DNA of 64,000 bases from Halodesulfovibrio aestuarii DSM 17919 = ATCC 29578. Lineage in GTDB: Bacteria > Desulfobacterota > Desulfovibrionia > Desulfovibrionales > Desulfovibrionaceae. Below are positions 33,757 to 43,595 of the stretch, in pieces. The position numbers and the translations under genes are program-made. Location of the stretch: positions 1-64,000 of the forward strand of contig NZ_ARQF01000018.1 in the NCBI RefSeq assembly GCF_000384815.1. The letters run 5' to 3'. The notes under the pieces are model-generated. The model was given only the letters and a program-made list of their open reading frames with translations, was not told the origin of the DNA and searched no databases. Numbering within the stretch: the first letter of the stretch is position 1; every line of letters starts with the position of its first letter.

Positions 33757-34063
33757 TTCACTGATAGCCAAGATGTGAGTACAGCATCATTAATCATAAT
33801 GAAAGTTGAAATCACATCGCAAGGAGGTAACGGCTTTTAAAATGAAACTTATCATATTGTTGTGCGATAAGAAGTCATTCAAGTGACAGTTTGTTTTTAC
33901 GCTCCAGCGCAAGTGGACCGACTGGCCACAATAACTGCGTTAGAAGTTGGAACAGGTTTTTATTTGCTCCCAAAATGCGAGAAAGGAAAGCTGAAAATTG
34001 TTACGCTTGTTTTTAAACAAGTAAGCTGTCAGGTCGCGTAGGTTGTTTGGCCTATTTGATAGT

Positions 34064-34101
34064 AAAAGTCCCTCCCGCAGGTACTGCGGAAGGGACTTTC
34101 G
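34064..34101 (-). terminator. hcp terminator
   Basis: Minus strand GAAAGTCCCTTCCGCAG pairs with CTGCGGGAGGGACTTTTAC (one mispair), immediately after the hcp stop. Confidence 0.75.
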
Positions 34102-34111
34102 TGCTTAGGCG

Positions 34112-35707
34112 CTATCCGAGGATAGCTTTGAGATCTTCTTCTGGGGTGGATATAGGTTTGATACCGTAGTTATCTACCAGAATGTTCAGGATGTTCGGGC
34201 TGATGAATGCAGGAAGGGAAGGCCCGAGGCGAATGTCGGTAATACCGAGAGAGAGAAGGGTGAGAAGAATAACAACAGCCTTCTGCTCGTACCAGCTGAG
34301 TATCAGTGATAATGGGAGTTCGTTTACGCCGCACTCGAATGCGCCAGCAAGGGCTATCGCAATCTGGATTGCGGAGTATGCATCGTTACACTGACCAATG
34401 TCGAGGAGACGAGGAATACCACCGATGTCGCCTAGCTTTTTATCAAAGAAACGGAATTTACCACAAGCAAGTGTAAGGATGACCGTATCTTCAGGAGCCT
34501 GTTCTACAAACTCAGTGTAGTAGTTACGGCCAGGTTTGGCGCCATCACAACCACCGACAAGGAAGAAGTGGCGGATTGAACCGGCCTTAACACCTTCGAT
34601 TACTTTGTCTGCAACACTCATTACGGTGTTGTGGCCAAAGCCGCAAAGAACGCTGCCTTTGTCCGCGGTGTCAGTGAAGCCGGGCTGTGCAAGTGCGCGT
34701 TCGATAACCGGAGTAAAATCTTTAGCGGGGCCGATGTGGGTAAGACCAGGCCAGCCAACAAGACCGGTTGTGAACACGTTGTCTTTGTAAACTTCCTGAG
34801 GTTTCTGGATACAGTTAGTGGTAAAGAGAATTGCACCGGGAAATTCAGGAAATTCTTTATGCTGATTCTGCCATGCTGTACCGAAGTGGCCGTAGAAATG
34901 CTCAAATTTTTTGAGTTCGGGATAAGCGTGACATGGGAGCATTTCACCGTGTGTGTAAATATTGATACCTGTTCCTTCAGTTTGTTTAAGAAGGAGGTAT
35001 AGGTCTTGAAGGTCATGGCCGGAAACAAGGATTGCTTTACCCGGGACGTGACCGAGAGGCACTTCAGTAGGTACTGGATGGCCGAATGTACCGGTGTTTG
35101 CTGTATCAAGCAGTTCCATAGCACGGAGGTTGACTTCGCCACATTTGAGACAGAGGCCGAGCCATGCTTGAAGGTCTCGGTCCTGTTCGTCGTAACCAGC
35201 TGCAAGACCGGTGTATATAAAGTGGTATACAGAGGAATCCTGCTGACCGAGTACTGCCGCATGGTCAGCGTAAGCACAAAGGCCTTTCATACCGTAAAGA
35301 AGAAGTTGTTTTGCGGAGCGGATATCATCGTCAGTATCAAAGTTTTTAATGGAATGTGCTTCGCCCTGAGCAATTAAACCCTCAAGAGTTTCAGCCGGCT
35401 CAAAATTTCCTGGCCCGCTTGCGAAATGAACATCAAGTGCTTTGCGGTGCGCTACGATTTCATTGATAAATTTCTGAAAATCTTCAGGTGTGAAATTAAC
35501 ATTGGTAAGAGTGGTGAAGAGCATTTTGGCAGTAAAATGGCCAAGGTTGTTGCTGCTGTCACCTTTTTTTAGCGCAGTAAGAGCAAGGCCGCGCAGTGCA
35601 TAGACTGTGAGATCCTGAAGTGCTGCAACGTCTGCTTTTTTGCCGCATACGCCAATTTTGTCACAACCGATACCTTTTGCGGTTTGCTCACACTGGTTAC
35701 AGAACAT
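34112..35707 (-). CDS. hcp: Hybrid cluster protein (hydroxylamine / NO reductase)
   Basis: 531 residues. N-terminal [4Fe-4S] Cys motif MFCNQCEQTAKGIGCDKIGVCG (Cys3, 6, then 15 and 21), then hybrid-cluster ligands in SGHDLQD, HGEMLPCH, FTTNCIQKP, LVGGCDGAKPGR, LACGKFRF and GQCNDAYSA. It reduces hydroxylamine in vitro and NO in vivo, protecting against nitrosative stress. The ATG at 35707 has AGGAG upstream. An in-frame ATG at 35782 with its own GAGGTG would add 25 residues, so the start is not settled. An HcpR-like site lies upstream. Confidence 0.94.
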   Translation of the reverse strand: MFCNQCEQTAKGIGCDKIGVCGKKADVAALQDLTVYALRGLALTALKKGDSSNNLGHFTAKMLFTTLTNVNFTPEDFQKFINEIVAHRKALDVHFASGPGNFEPAETLEGLIAQGEAHSIKNFDTDDDIRSAKQLLLYGMKGLCAYADHAAVLGQQDSSVYHFIYTGLAAGYDEQDRDLQAWLGLCLKCGEVNLRAMELLDTANTGTFGHPVPTEVPLGHVPGKAILVSGHDLQDLYLLLKQTEGTGINIYTHGEMLPCHAYPELKKFEHFYGHFGTAWQNQHKEFPEFPGAILFTTNCIQKPQEVYKDNVFTTGLVGWPGLTHIGPAKDFTPVIERALAQPGFTDTADKGSVLCGFGHNTVMSVADKVIEGVKAGSIRHFFLVGGCDGAKPGRNYYTEFVEQAPEDTVILTLACGKFRFFDKKLGDIGGIPRLLDIGQCNDAYSAIQIAIALAGAFECGVNELPLSLILSWYEQKAVVILLTLLSLGITDIRLGPSLPAFISPNILNILVDNYGIKPISTPEEDLKAILG

Positions 35708-35918
35708 AGGTAACTCCTTTTTTTGAGTATTAACTTGAGTTGCTTCGTCTGCCGTAAAAATTTTTTTCAAGAAATCCAACATACTGGTACACCTCATATG
35801 GGCTAAAAAATTTTGTGTGTCTCATCGAACAGCAACTTGACAGCAATTAGAAGTTATTTGATGCGCGAAAGAAGTTCGTTGCCATTGAATGCAACCTAGC
35901 TATCCTATGAATTTTATT

Positions 35919-35936
35919 CTGTGACACGGGTCAAAA
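35919..35936. promoter_or_regulatory. HcpR-like site upstream of hcp
   Basis: CTGTGACACGGGTCAAAA contains TGTGAC-N4-GTCAAA, close to the TGTGAC-N4-GTCACA palindrome expected for Crp/Fnr-type HcpR. It is about 210 bases from the 35707 start and 140 from the 35782 start. Confidence 0.55.
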
Positions 35937-36102
35937 AACAGAAGTCGTGTCAAAAAAAAGTTGGTTCAGGCATTTTATTTTACCATAGTGAATTTCTCAT
36001 GTTACTCCTGTGAGGAATATTATATAGGGGGGCATCTTGATATCATCAGGGTGTGCTTACTGTTTGCTTGCAAGAAAAAAGAGGAAAGTGTACCTTTTCC
36101 AC

Positions 36103-36131
36103 TTGACGATTGGGTGGGGAATGCGTAAATA
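36103..36131 (+). promoter_or_regulatory. Promoter of tRNA-Val
   Basis: TTGACG (36103-36108), 17-base spacer, TAAATA (36126-36131), 21 bases before the mature tRNA. Confidence 0.55.
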
Positions 36132-36152
36132 CCATCTTCGCCGTAACGGTGT

Positions 36153-36227
36153 AGGCGCGTAGCTCAGTGGTAGAGCACTACCTTGACATGGTAGGGGTCA
36201 GCAGTTCGATACTGCTCGTGCCTACCA
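36153..36227 (+). tRNA. tRNA-Val (anticodon GAC)
   Basis: 75 bases. Acceptor AGGCGCG pairs with CGTGCCT (one G-T), D arm GCTC-AGTGGTA-GAGC, anticodon arm CTACC-TTGACAT-GGTAG with GAC at the centre, T arm AGCAG-TTCGATA-CTGCT, discriminator A and encoded CCA. It reads GUC/GUU valine codons. Confidence 0.95.
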
Positions 36228-36243
36228 ACACTGACGGATTGTA

Positions 36244-36269
36244 GGGAGGCGATAGCCTCCCTTTTTTTT
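36244..36269 (+). terminator. Terminator after tRNA-Val
   Basis: GGGAGGC-GATA-GCCTCCC with eight T; it lies between the tRNA and thrS, so thrS may need its own promoter or read-through. Confidence 0.85.
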
Positions 36270-36300
36270 ATATATTCGAAAATTTTCAGGAGATACCATC

Positions 36301-38235
36301 GTGAACGTGTCTATTGAAGGACAAGTTGTAGAGGTAGCAGCAGAAGCAAGCTGCCGTGATGCCCTGAGAGAAGTACTCAGCGGTAAAAAATTCAAGACTG
36401 TGTTGGCTGCAAAGTGCGGCACGACAACGCTTGATCTCACTGCAACTATTCCGACAGGTTGTGATGAAATCACGCCTGTATACGCGGACACGCCGGAAGG
36501 TCTTGCCTTACTCAGACACTCAACTGCGCACATTATGGCTGATGCAGTTAAGCGTTTGTTCCCTTCTGCTAAAGTTACCATTGGTCCTTCCATTGAAAAC
36601 GGTTTTTACTACGACTTCGACGTAGAGCGCCCGTTTACTACTGAAGACCTTGAAGCGATTGAAGCGGAGATGACCAAGATTATCCGTGAGGCTGCTCCAT
36701 TTACTTGCGAAGTTGTTTCCAAAGACGAAGCGAAAAAATTGTTTGCTGATATGGGAGAAAGCTACAAGCTTGAACTTATTGATGCTGTCGATGACGATGT
36801 GGTTTCCATTTATCGTCACGGCGATTTTGCAGACCTTTGTCGTGGCCCGCATCTTCCAACAACCGGATACGTTAAGTCGTTTAAACTCATGTCTGTTGCT
36901 GGTGCTTACTGGCGCGGAGATGAAAAGAACCCAATGCTTTCACGTATCTACGGTACTGCGTTCTCTGATCCTAAGGAACTCAAAAAATACCTCAACCGTC
37001 TTGAAGAGGCGAAAAAACGTGATCACCGCAAGCTTGGTGCAGCACTTGACCTTTTCAGCTTTCAGGAAGAGGGCGGAGTTGGTATGGCCTACTGGCATCC
37101 AAAAGGTGCCCTTATCCGTACTATCCTTGAAGACTTTGAACGAAAAGAGCATTTAAAACGCGGATACGATATCGTACAGGCACCGCAGATTCTCAAGCGA
37201 GAGCTTTGGGAACGCTCCGGTCATTACGACAACTACCGTGAAAATATGTACTTCACCGAAATCGACGAAGTGCCATACGGCGTAAAGCCAATGAACTGTG
37301 TTGCGCACATGCTTATTTATAAGTCTCACATGCGTAGCTATCGTGACCTTCCAATGCGCTATTTTGAGCTTGGAGTGGTTCACCGTCACGAGAAGTCCGG
37401 TGTGTTGCATGGTCTTATGCGTGTTCGTCAGTTCACTCAGGATGATGCTCATATTATTTGCCGCCCTGATCAGCTTCAGGAAGAGATTGTTGGTGTTCTT
37501 AACTTTGTTAAAGACATTATGAATGTTTTTGGTTTTGAATACTCTCTTGAGCTTTCCACCCGTCCTGAAAAATCCATTGGCGATGACGCTGATTGGGATC
37601 TGGCAACGGAATCCCTGATTGAAGCGCTTAAGGCCATTGATCTTCCTTACGAGATTAACGAAGGTGACGGCGCTTTTTACGGACCAAAGATTGATATTAA
37701 ACTCCGTGATTGTCTTGACAGAGAATGGCAATGTGCTACCGTTCAGTGTGATTTTACCTTGCCAGAACGCTTTGATTTAGGGTACGTGGGCGAAGATGGT
37801 GAACGTCACCGCCCTGTAATGGTTCATCGCGTTATTCTTGGTTCAGTTGAACGTTTTATTGGTATTCTTACTGAACACTATGCTGGTGCATTCCCAACTT
37901 GGCTTGCTCCGGTACAGGCCCGTGTGCTAACTGTCACCGATGCACACAACGAATTTGCAGAAGAAATCAAAGCGGAGCTTCGTAAAGAAGGAATCCGCGT
38001 TGAAGCAGATACTCGTAATGAAAAGCTGGGTTACAAAGTTCGTGAAGCCCAGGTTTCTAAGATCCCGTATATGCTAGTTATCGGGGATAAAGAGGTTGAA
38101 GAACAAGGTGTGAACGTACGCATGCGTAAGGGCGAAAACCTTGGTCTGAAATCTGTTTCGGAAGTGGTAGAGCTTATTAAAGCTGATTGTGAAGAACCGT
38201 TTAAAAGCGGAGGGTTAAGCTATCGCTTTTCCTAA
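36301..38235 (+). CDS. thrS: Threonyl-tRNA synthetase
   Basis: 644 residues, class II synthetase. N-terminal TGS domain (about 1-60), editing domain with [11 protein letters not shown] (about 79) and DLCRGPHLP, then the catalytic core with the zinc site MNCVAHM (Cys about 337) and motifs 2-3 ([29 protein letters not shown]), and the C-terminal anticodon-binding domain. It starts with GTG at 36301 after AGGAGA. Its 3' end overlaps the proposed infC start by 14 bases. Confidence 0.96.
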   Translation: MNVSIEGQVVEVAAEASCRDALREVLSGKKFKTVLAAKCGTTTLDLTATIPTGCDEITPVYADTPEGLALLRHSTAHIMADAVKRLFPSAKVTIGPSIENGFYYDFDVERPFTTEDLEAIEAEMTKIIREAAPFTCEVVSKDEAKKLFADMGESYKLELIDAVDDDVVSIYRHGDFADLCRGPHLPTTGYVKSFKLMSVAGAYWRGDEKNPMLSRIYGTAFSDPKELKKYLNRLEEAKKRDHRKLGAALDLFSFQEEGGVGMAYWHPKGALIRTILEDFERKEHLKRGYDIVQAPQILKRELWERSGHYDNYRENMYFTEIDEVPYGVKPMNCVAHMLIYKSHMRSYRDLPMRYFELGVVHRHEKSGVLHGLMRVRQFTQDDAHIICRPDQLQEEIVGVLNFVKDIMNVFGFEYSLELSTRPEKSIGDDADWDLATESLIEALKAIDLPYEINEGDGAFYGPKIDIKLRDCLDREWQCATVQCDFTLPERFDLGYVGEDGERHRPVMVHRVILGSVERFIGILTEHYAGAFPTWLAPVQARVLTVTDAHNEFAEEIKAELRKEGIRVEADTRNEKLGYKVREAQVSKIPYMLVIGDKEVEEQGVNVRMRKGENLGLKSVSEVVELIKADCEEPFKSGGLSYRFS

Positions 38236-38767
38236 ATATCGTCGGCAAGAGCCGCAAGATATGACTAAGCGTAACGAACAAATTCGTGCGCGTGAGGTTC
38301 GTGTTATTAGTGAAACTGGTGAGCAGCTTGGAATTCTTGGAAGAAACCAGGCCATCGACATCGCTAAAGAAAAAGGACTCGACCTCGTTGAGGTGGCTGC
38401 TAATGCTGAACCACCTGTCTGCAAGATCATGGACTATGGTAAGTACAAGTTCGAGCAGAAAAAGAAGAAACAGGAAGCAAAGAAAAATGCTGCTGTAGTT
38501 CAGGTTAAAGAAATCAAAGTTCGTCCAAAAACTGACGAGCACGATTACCAGACTAAACTTAAGCACATTCGTCGCTTCCTTGAAGCCGGTGACCGTTGTA
38601 AGGTTACTGTGTTCTTCCGTGGACGTGAAATCGTTCATAAAGATCGCGGTCTTACAATTTTGGAACGGGCTATGGAGGATACTAAGGATATCGCAAAAGT
38701 GGACCAGATGCCACGTTCCGAAGGACGTACCCTGCACATGTTGCTGGTGCCGACTGCGAAAAAATAA
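38222..38767 (+). CDS. infC: Translation initiation factor IF-3 (non-canonical ATC start)
   Basis: 181 residues if begun at ATC 38222, which has a strong GGAGGG (38209-38214) at ideal distance; the frame is closed by TAA just before. The first ATG, at 38261, has no good RBS and would remove 13 residues (reading [12 protein letters not shown]). IF-3 genes classically use rare AUU/AUC starts so that IF-3, which rejects such codons, limits its own synthesis. N domain [16 protein letters not shown], lysine-rich linker (KKKKQEAKK), C domain [15 protein letters not shown] are intact. The start is inference; identity is certain. Confidence 0.9.
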   Translation: MAFPKYRRQEPQDMTKRNEQIRAREVRVISETGEQLGILGRNQAIDIAKEKGLDLVEVAANAEPPVCKIMDYGKYKFEQKKKKQEAKKNAAVVQVKEIKVRPKTDEHDYQTKLKHIRRFLEAGDRCKVTVFFRGREIVHKDRGLTILERAMEDTKDIAKVDQMPRSEGRTLHMLLVPTAKK

Positions 38768-38861
38768 GCATTCTGGCTTGATTTTGTGATTGAATTAGAG
38801 CAATATCCCCGCTTCGCGTAGTTATACTTGTTGTTCTGCGCTTTGCTCAGAGGAATTTTCT

Positions 38862-38890
38862 GAAAACTCCTTGTACTGCAAGGGGTTTTC
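38862..38890 (+). promoter_or_regulatory. Hairpin in the infC-rpmI leader
   Basis: GAAAACTCCTTG pairs with CAAGGGGTTTTC (one G-T) in the 184-base infC-rpmI spacer; a partial terminator or a ribosomal-protein feedback site is possible. Confidence 0.4.
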
Positions 38891-38951
38891 TCTCGCGTGC
38901 TGTCGTTACGCTGTAGAATGACAGTACAGCAATAACGGTAAGGAGATTAAC

Positions 38952-39149
38952 ATGCCAAAGATTAAAACCAGACGTGGCGCTGCAAAGCGTTTTTCTTTGA
39001 CTGGTACCGGCAAGATCAAACGTCGCAAGCAGAACCTTCGTCATATCCTGACTAAGAAAAGTGCAAAGCGTAAAATGAATCTCGGTCAGTCTGCTATTGT
39101 TGATAGAAGCAATGAAAAAGCTGTTCGTCGCATGCTTCCTAACGCATAA
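38952..39149 (+). CDS. rpmI: 50S ribosomal protein L35
   Basis: 65 residues, full length: [15 protein letters not shown] and the basic [15 protein letters not shown] core. RBS AAGGAG precedes the ATG. Normal place between infC and rplT; expression probably coupled to L20. Confidence 0.97.
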   Translation: MPKIKTRRGAAKRFSLTGTGKIKRRKQNLRHILTKKSAKRKMNLGQSAIVDRSNEKAVRRMLPNA

Positions 39150-39237
39150 GACGTATCACTTTAGTATATAACATTTTTTCGCGCTCCGTTGGCACATCTC
39201 TCGCCTCACGGAGTGACAAAGACCCTGGAGGGTATCC

Positions 39238-39591
39238 ATGCGAGTCAAGAGAGGCTTGGCGGCTCATCGTCGTCATAAGAAATATTTGAAAATGGCTAAA
39301 GGCTTCCGTGGCGGTCGTTCTAAACTGTACCGCACAGCACGTGAAGCAGTAGAAAATGCATTAGTTTATTCTTACCGTGACCGTAAGACCAAGAAACGTG
39401 AGTTTCGTCGTCTTTGGATCCTGCGTATCAACGCTGGCGCCCGTTTGAACGGTCTTTCCTACAGCAAGTTCATGCACGGCCTGACCCTGGCTGGTGTTGA
39501 ACTGAACCGTAAGGTCCTTGCTGACCTTGCAGTTCGCGAAAAAGAGCACTTTGCCCAGCTTTGCGAAATCGCAAAAGCTAAGCTGAGCTAA
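39238..39591 (+). CDS. rplT: 50S ribosomal protein L20
   Basis: 117 residues, full length. [23 protein letters not shown] and [23 protein letters not shown] are family signatures. It binds 23S rRNA early in 50S assembly and in many bacteria represses its own operon. The ATG follows GGAGGG. pheS starts 15 bases later. Confidence 0.97.
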   Translation: MRVKRGLAAHRRHKKYLKMAKGFRGGRSKLYRTAREAVENALVYSYRDRKTKKREFRRLWILRINAGARLNGLSYSKFMHGLTLAGVELNRKVLADLAVREKEHFAQLCEIAKAKLS

Positions 39592-39606
39592 GTAGCACTT
39601 TCAGGT

Positions 39607-40644
39607 ATGAGCCTGATTCACGAATTAGAAAGCCTGGTTCAGGAGCTTAACAGCGGCCTGGATCAGGCTTTTTCATTAAGCGTAGTGGAAGATTTGCGTG
39701 TAGCCTTCTTGGGTCGAAAGGGTAAACTCGCGCAGATCATGCAACGTCTTCCAGAACTGTCTCCAGAAGAACGTCCGGAAGTTGGTAAAACTGCAAACAT
39801 CGTAAAGGGTAAGCTTACTGGCTTGCTTGATGAGTGCAAAACTAAACTTGAAAACGCAGCAGAAGCGGACAAACTTGCCAAGTTTGACCCTTCAATGCCG
39901 GGACGTATGCCTTGGCAGGGTTCATTGCACCCTATCACCAAGGTGATGACAGAAATCTGTGATATCTTCAAAGGGCTTGGATACGACATCGTAACCGGTC
40001 CTGAAGTAGAGAACGATTTTTATAACTTCGAAGCGCTCAATCTGCCTCCAGAGCATCCAGCGCGTGACATGCAGGATACCCTGTACGTAACAGATAATAT
40101 TCTTCTGCGTACGCACACATCTCCAATGCAGGCACGTACTATGCTCAAGCGGAAACCACCGCTTGCTATTATCGCACCTGGTAAAGTGTACCGTCGTGAT
40201 TCTGACCTTACACACACACCTATGTTCCATCAGATCGAAGGTCTGCTGGTTGGCGAAAAAGTAAGCCTTGCAGAGCTCCGCGGTACCCTTACCGCCTTTC
40301 TTCAGGAAGTGTTCGGGCCGGAAACCAAAGTTCGTTTCCGTCCTAGTTTCTTCCCGTTCACCGAGCCTAGCGTAGAAGTAGATATTTCTTGCTGCATGTG
40401 CGGTGGCGACGGCGTAGTGGACTGCAAGCCTTGTCGTGTCTGCAAGCAGACTGGTTGGGTTGAAATCCTTGGTTGTGGCATGGTTGATCCTGAAGTGTTC
40501 AAGAAAGTTGGCTATGATCCGGAAAAATACACCGGCTTTGCTTTCGGTCTTGGTGTGGAGCGTGTTGCAATGCTTAAATACGGCATTGGTGACCTCCGCA
40601 TGTTCTTCGAGAACGATGTGCGTTTCCTTAACCAGTTTATCTAG
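39607..40644 (+). CDS. pheS: Phenylalanyl-tRNA synthetase alpha subunit
   Basis: 345 residues. N-terminal coiled coil (about 1-85) that contacts tRNA, then class II core with [44 protein letters not shown] (motif 2) and [18 protein letters not shown] (motif 3). [22 protein letters not shown] segment (about 260-285) has zinc-like cysteines found in some alpha subunits. No strong RBS; probably coupled to rplT, 15 bases upstream. Confidence 0.96.
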   Translation: MSLIHELESLVQELNSGLDQAFSLSVVEDLRVAFLGRKGKLAQIMQRLPELSPEERPEVGKTANIVKGKLTGLLDECKTKLENAAEADKLAKFDPSMPGRMPWQGSLHPITKVMTEICDIFKGLGYDIVTGPEVENDFYNFEALNLPPEHPARDMQDTLYVTDNILLRTHTSPMQARTMLKRKPPLAIIAPGKVYRRDSDLTHTPMFHQIEGLLVGEKVSLAELRGTLTAFLQEVFGPETKVRFRPSFFPFTEPSVEVDISCCMCGGDGVVDCKPCRVCKQTGWVEILGCGMVDPEVFKKVGYDPEKYTGFAFGLGVERVAMLKYGIGDLRMFFENDVRFLNQFI

Positions 40645-40661
40645 CAGGGGAGAATAGTACC

Positions 40662-43070
40662 ATGCTTTTAAGTATCAACTGGTTGAAAGAGTTTGTTCCG
40701 TTTACCGGAACAATTCAGGAACTTGATGACGCGCTGACCATGCTTGGTCTTGAAGTGGAAGAAGTAATTCATCCGTTTGAAGGCATTAAGCCAATGGTTA
40801 TCGGTCACGTTGTTGAGTGTGAAAAACATCCTGAAGCAGAAAAACTTTCTGTATGTAAGGTCGATGTTGGCGAAGCAGAGCTGTTAAACATTGTCTGCGG
40901 TGCACCGAATGTTCGTAAAGGACTGAAAGTTGCTGTAGTCAAAGTTGGCTCTGAAATGCCTGACGGCACCAAGATTAAAAAGACAAAACTTCGTGGTATT
41001 CCATCCATGGGTATGATTTGTTCAGAGCGTGAGCTTGGACTTTCAGACGCACATGATGGCATCATGGAGCTTCCGGAAGAACTCGTGCCGGGTGCAAGCC
41101 TTGTCGAGTCCTTGAATCTGGATGAAGTAGTGCTGGATATTTCCATCACTCCTAACCGTGCGGACTCCTTGAGTGTTCTCGGTGTTGCCCGTGAGGTTGC
41201 ACTTGCTTTTGATCTGCCGCTCACCGTACCTGAGTATACTCTTGTTGAGTCCGGTGATGATTGCTCTGATGAAGTGGCAATCGAAATTACCGATGCAGAT
41301 AAATGTTATTGCTACTACGGTCGTATTCTTGAAGGTGCTGCCATTGGTCAGTCTCCTGCATGGATGCGGTACCGTCTTGTAGCTGTCGGCTTGCGTCCTA
41401 TTTCGAATATCGTAGACGTGACCAACTACATCATGATGGGTTTTGGTCAGCCGCTTCACGCATTTGACCTTGATCGTCTTGATGGTGCCAAGGTTATTAT
41501 AGATACGGCTGCTGAAGGTGAAAAGTTCATTACTCTTGATGAGCAGGAACGGACACTGAAGGCAACGGATCTTATGATCAAAGACGGTAGCAAAAGTGTT
41601 GCCCTTGCCGGTGTTATGGGTGGCGCTAACAGCGAAATTCATGATGGATCTACACGTATTTTCCTTGAATCAGCTGTGTTCCAACCTGCATCTGTACGCC
41701 GCACTGCACGTCGCCTTGGTCTCTCCTCTGATGCTTCTTTCCGCTTTGAACGCGGTGTTGATCAGTTACATTGTCCAGAAGCAATGGATCGCGCAGCAGC
41801 TATGCTTGCTGAGCTTACTGGTGCAACCGTCCGTAAAGGCATATGTAAAGCTGAACCAAAGCCTTGGGTTGCTCCTGAGCTTCAGTTCCGCCCGCAGCGT
41901 TGTCGTGATCTTCTTGGCGTAGATGTGGATGATTCTTTCTGCAAAGCTACCCTTGAAAAGCTTGGCTGTACTATCTCCGGCGCAGATACTGCGGACTGGA
42001 CAGTGGTACCGCCTAGCAACCGTCTCGACTATGAGCGCGAAGTAGATTTTATTGAAGAGGTTGCACGCGTATACGGCATGGATCGTATTGAGCCTGTTCT
42101 TCCTCAAGTGAAACGTACTCTAGAAGCACGTAATGATGATTGCAACGAGTACGAGTTCTGGTCTCTCATTAAACGCTGGGGCTGCGGTCTCGGACTGAAT
42201 GAAGCGATCAACTACTCTTTCGTTGGTCATGCAGATCTTGATCTGTTTAATTTGCCTACAGACAACCGCATCACTATCATGAATCCGCTCTCTTCTGAGC
42301 AGGATGCGATGCGCACAGAACTTGCTCCGGGGCTTTTGCAGAACCTTCGCTATAACTTGGGACACGGCAACACCGGTCTGCGTTTGTTTGAACTTGCGCA
42401 TATCTTTGAAGCTGATGAATCAAGTGATACAACTGTTCGCGAATCCGGCCGCCTTAACATTTTGTTCTACGGTGACCGTTTTGATTCTGCATACCCTCGT
42501 ATGACTTCTGAAGCAGAGTATGCTGATATTAAAGGTTGCGTAGAACATCTTCTTGCACATCTTCATGTAGGAGAGCCTAGCTTTACTCTTGCAGAAGATC
42601 ATGTATGGCTGTCTCCGGCTGTAGATGTTGTCGTTGGCAACCAGAAAGTTGGCACTATCGGAAGAATCAATCCTGTGATTGCTGATGCCTACAATGCTAA
42701 AAAAGATGTCTGGTTTGCAGATCTTGATACAGACGAACTGAGTAGATTGTATGTAGCAAGCTGTGTTAAATTTTCCAGCTTGCCTGTGCATCAGTCTGCA
42801 TGGAACGACCTCACTGTAATCGCTCCGATTACACTTAATGTTCAGGCTATCTTTGATCAGGTTGCAGCAACAAAATTGCCGCTTCTTGAGAAGATGGAAC
42901 TGATCGACGTGTTCGTACCTGAAGTGTCAGAAGATGCTGAAGAAACTCGCAATTTGACTTTCCGCCTTACTTTCCGTCATGGTTCAAAGACATTGAAAGA
43001 TAAGGATGTAGACAAAGAGCGTAAAAAGGTGGTTAAATCTCTCGAAAGCGCATTGCCTGTTCGCATTTAG
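40662..43070 (+). CDS. pheT: Phenylalanyl-tRNA synthetase beta subunit
   Basis: 802 residues. N-terminal tRNA-binding domain (about 40-150), B3/4 editing domain (about 210-390), B5 domain, catalytic-like core, and C-terminal ferredoxin-fold anticodon-binding domain (about 705-802; HQSAWNDLTVIAP). Forms the alpha2-beta2 enzyme with PheS. 17 bases after pheS. Confidence 0.96.
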   Translation: MLLSINWLKEFVPFTGTIQELDDALTMLGLEVEEVIHPFEGIKPMVIGHVVECEKHPEAEKLSVCKVDVGEAELLNIVCGAPNVRKGLKVAVVKVGSEMPDGTKIKKTKLRGIPSMGMICSERELGLSDAHDGIMELPEELVPGASLVESLNLDEVVLDISITPNRADSLSVLGVAREVALAFDLPLTVPEYTLVESGDDCSDEVAIEITDADKCYCYYGRILEGAAIGQSPAWMRYRLVAVGLRPISNIVDVTNYIMMGFGQPLHAFDLDRLDGAKVIIDTAAEGEKFITLDEQERTLKATDLMIKDGSKSVALAGVMGGANSEIHDGSTRIFLESAVFQPASVRRTARRLGLSSDASFRFERGVDQLHCPEAMDRAAAMLAELTGATVRKGICKAEPKPWVAPELQFRPQRCRDLLGVDVDDSFCKATLEKLGCTISGADTADWTVVPPSNRLDYEREVDFIEEVARVYGMDRIEPVLPQVKRTLEARNDDCNEYEFWSLIKRWGCGLGLNEAINYSFVGHADLDLFNLPTDNRITIMNPLSSEQDAMRTELAPGLLQNLRYNLGHGNTGLRLFELAHIFEADESSDTTVRESGRLNILFYGDRFDSAYPRMTSEAEYADIKGCVEHLLAHLHVGEPSFTLAEDHVWLSPAVDVVVGNQKVGTIGRINPVIADAYNAKKDVWFADLDTDELSRLYVASCVKFSSLPVHQSAWNDLTVIAPITLNVQAIFDQVAATKLPLLEKMELIDVFVPEVSEDAEETRNLTFRLTFRHGSKTLKDKDVDKERKKVVKSLESALPVRI

Positions 43071-43097
43071 TCAGGAAACAGCTCTGCAGGGAGACGT

Positions 43098-43508
43098 ATG
43101 AAAGCAAAGACCTATCGTATCGGTGAGGCTGCTACCCTGTTGAACTTAAAACCGTATGTCTTGCGGTTTTGGGAAACAGAATTCAAACAGCTTATCCCTA
43201 TACGCACCCAAAAGGGGCAGCGTATGTATTCCGAACAGAATATACTTCTGTTGCGGGCGATACGGCATTTGCTTTACGAACGCGGTTTGACCATTGAAGG
43301 CGCCCGTAAGGTGCTTGGTCAATATGAAGAAATACATGGCTCTATCACCGGTCCGGAATTTCCCGGGCCGGAGATAGAGGCTTTTTGTGCAGGGAGCGGC
43401 ACAGAGAAGCCTCTGTATGGAACAGAAGCTTCCGGTGCAATTGATGTCGAGGAGATCATTACAGAACTCGCATCGCTCCGTGATTTGCTTATAACGGGTC
43501 GTCATTGA
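43098..43508 (+). CDS. MerR-family transcription regulator
   Basis: 136 residues. N-terminal MerR HTH and wing (about 1-70): YRIGEAATLLNLKPYVLRFWETEFKQL, then RMYSEQNILLLRAIRHLLYERGLTIEGARKVL. Short C-terminal part lacks obvious metal-binding cysteines (one Cys). This pheT-linked MerR gene is typical of the order; in many bacteria IHF-alpha follows pheT instead. GGGAGA precedes the ATG. Target unknown, possibly the rpe-tkt genes downstream. Confidence 0.85.
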   Translation: MKAKTYRIGEAATLLNLKPYVLRFWETEFKQLIPIRTQKGQRMYSEQNILLLRAIRHLLYERGLTIEGARKVLGQYEEIHGSITGPEFPGPEIEAFCAGSGTEKPLYGTEASGAIDVEEIITELASLRDLLITGRH

Positions 43509-43595
43509 TGTACCCGTATTTTTGTGTGTGATGTCCGTTGGGGGCGAGCACACCCGCACAGTACCATAACCGGCGAAAGCCACAGAGAAGATACT

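Larger units (their letters stand above)
33520..34111. other. Long intergenic region with inverted repeat and minus-strand terminator
   Basis: 592 bases without a supported gene. A 14-base inverted repeat (TTGCGATGTGATTT at 33683-33696 and its complement at 33809-33822) flanks a hairpin at 33729-33756 (AGCGCCCTGT/ACAGGGCGCT) whose T-run is on the minus strand. This could be a small RNA or the relic of a mobile element. Confidence 0.45.

Noticed and set aside
33842-33886. 14-codon ORF after a strong AGGAGGT
   Set aside because: The ribosome site is about 14 bases away, too far for reliable initiation, and the peptide has no support.
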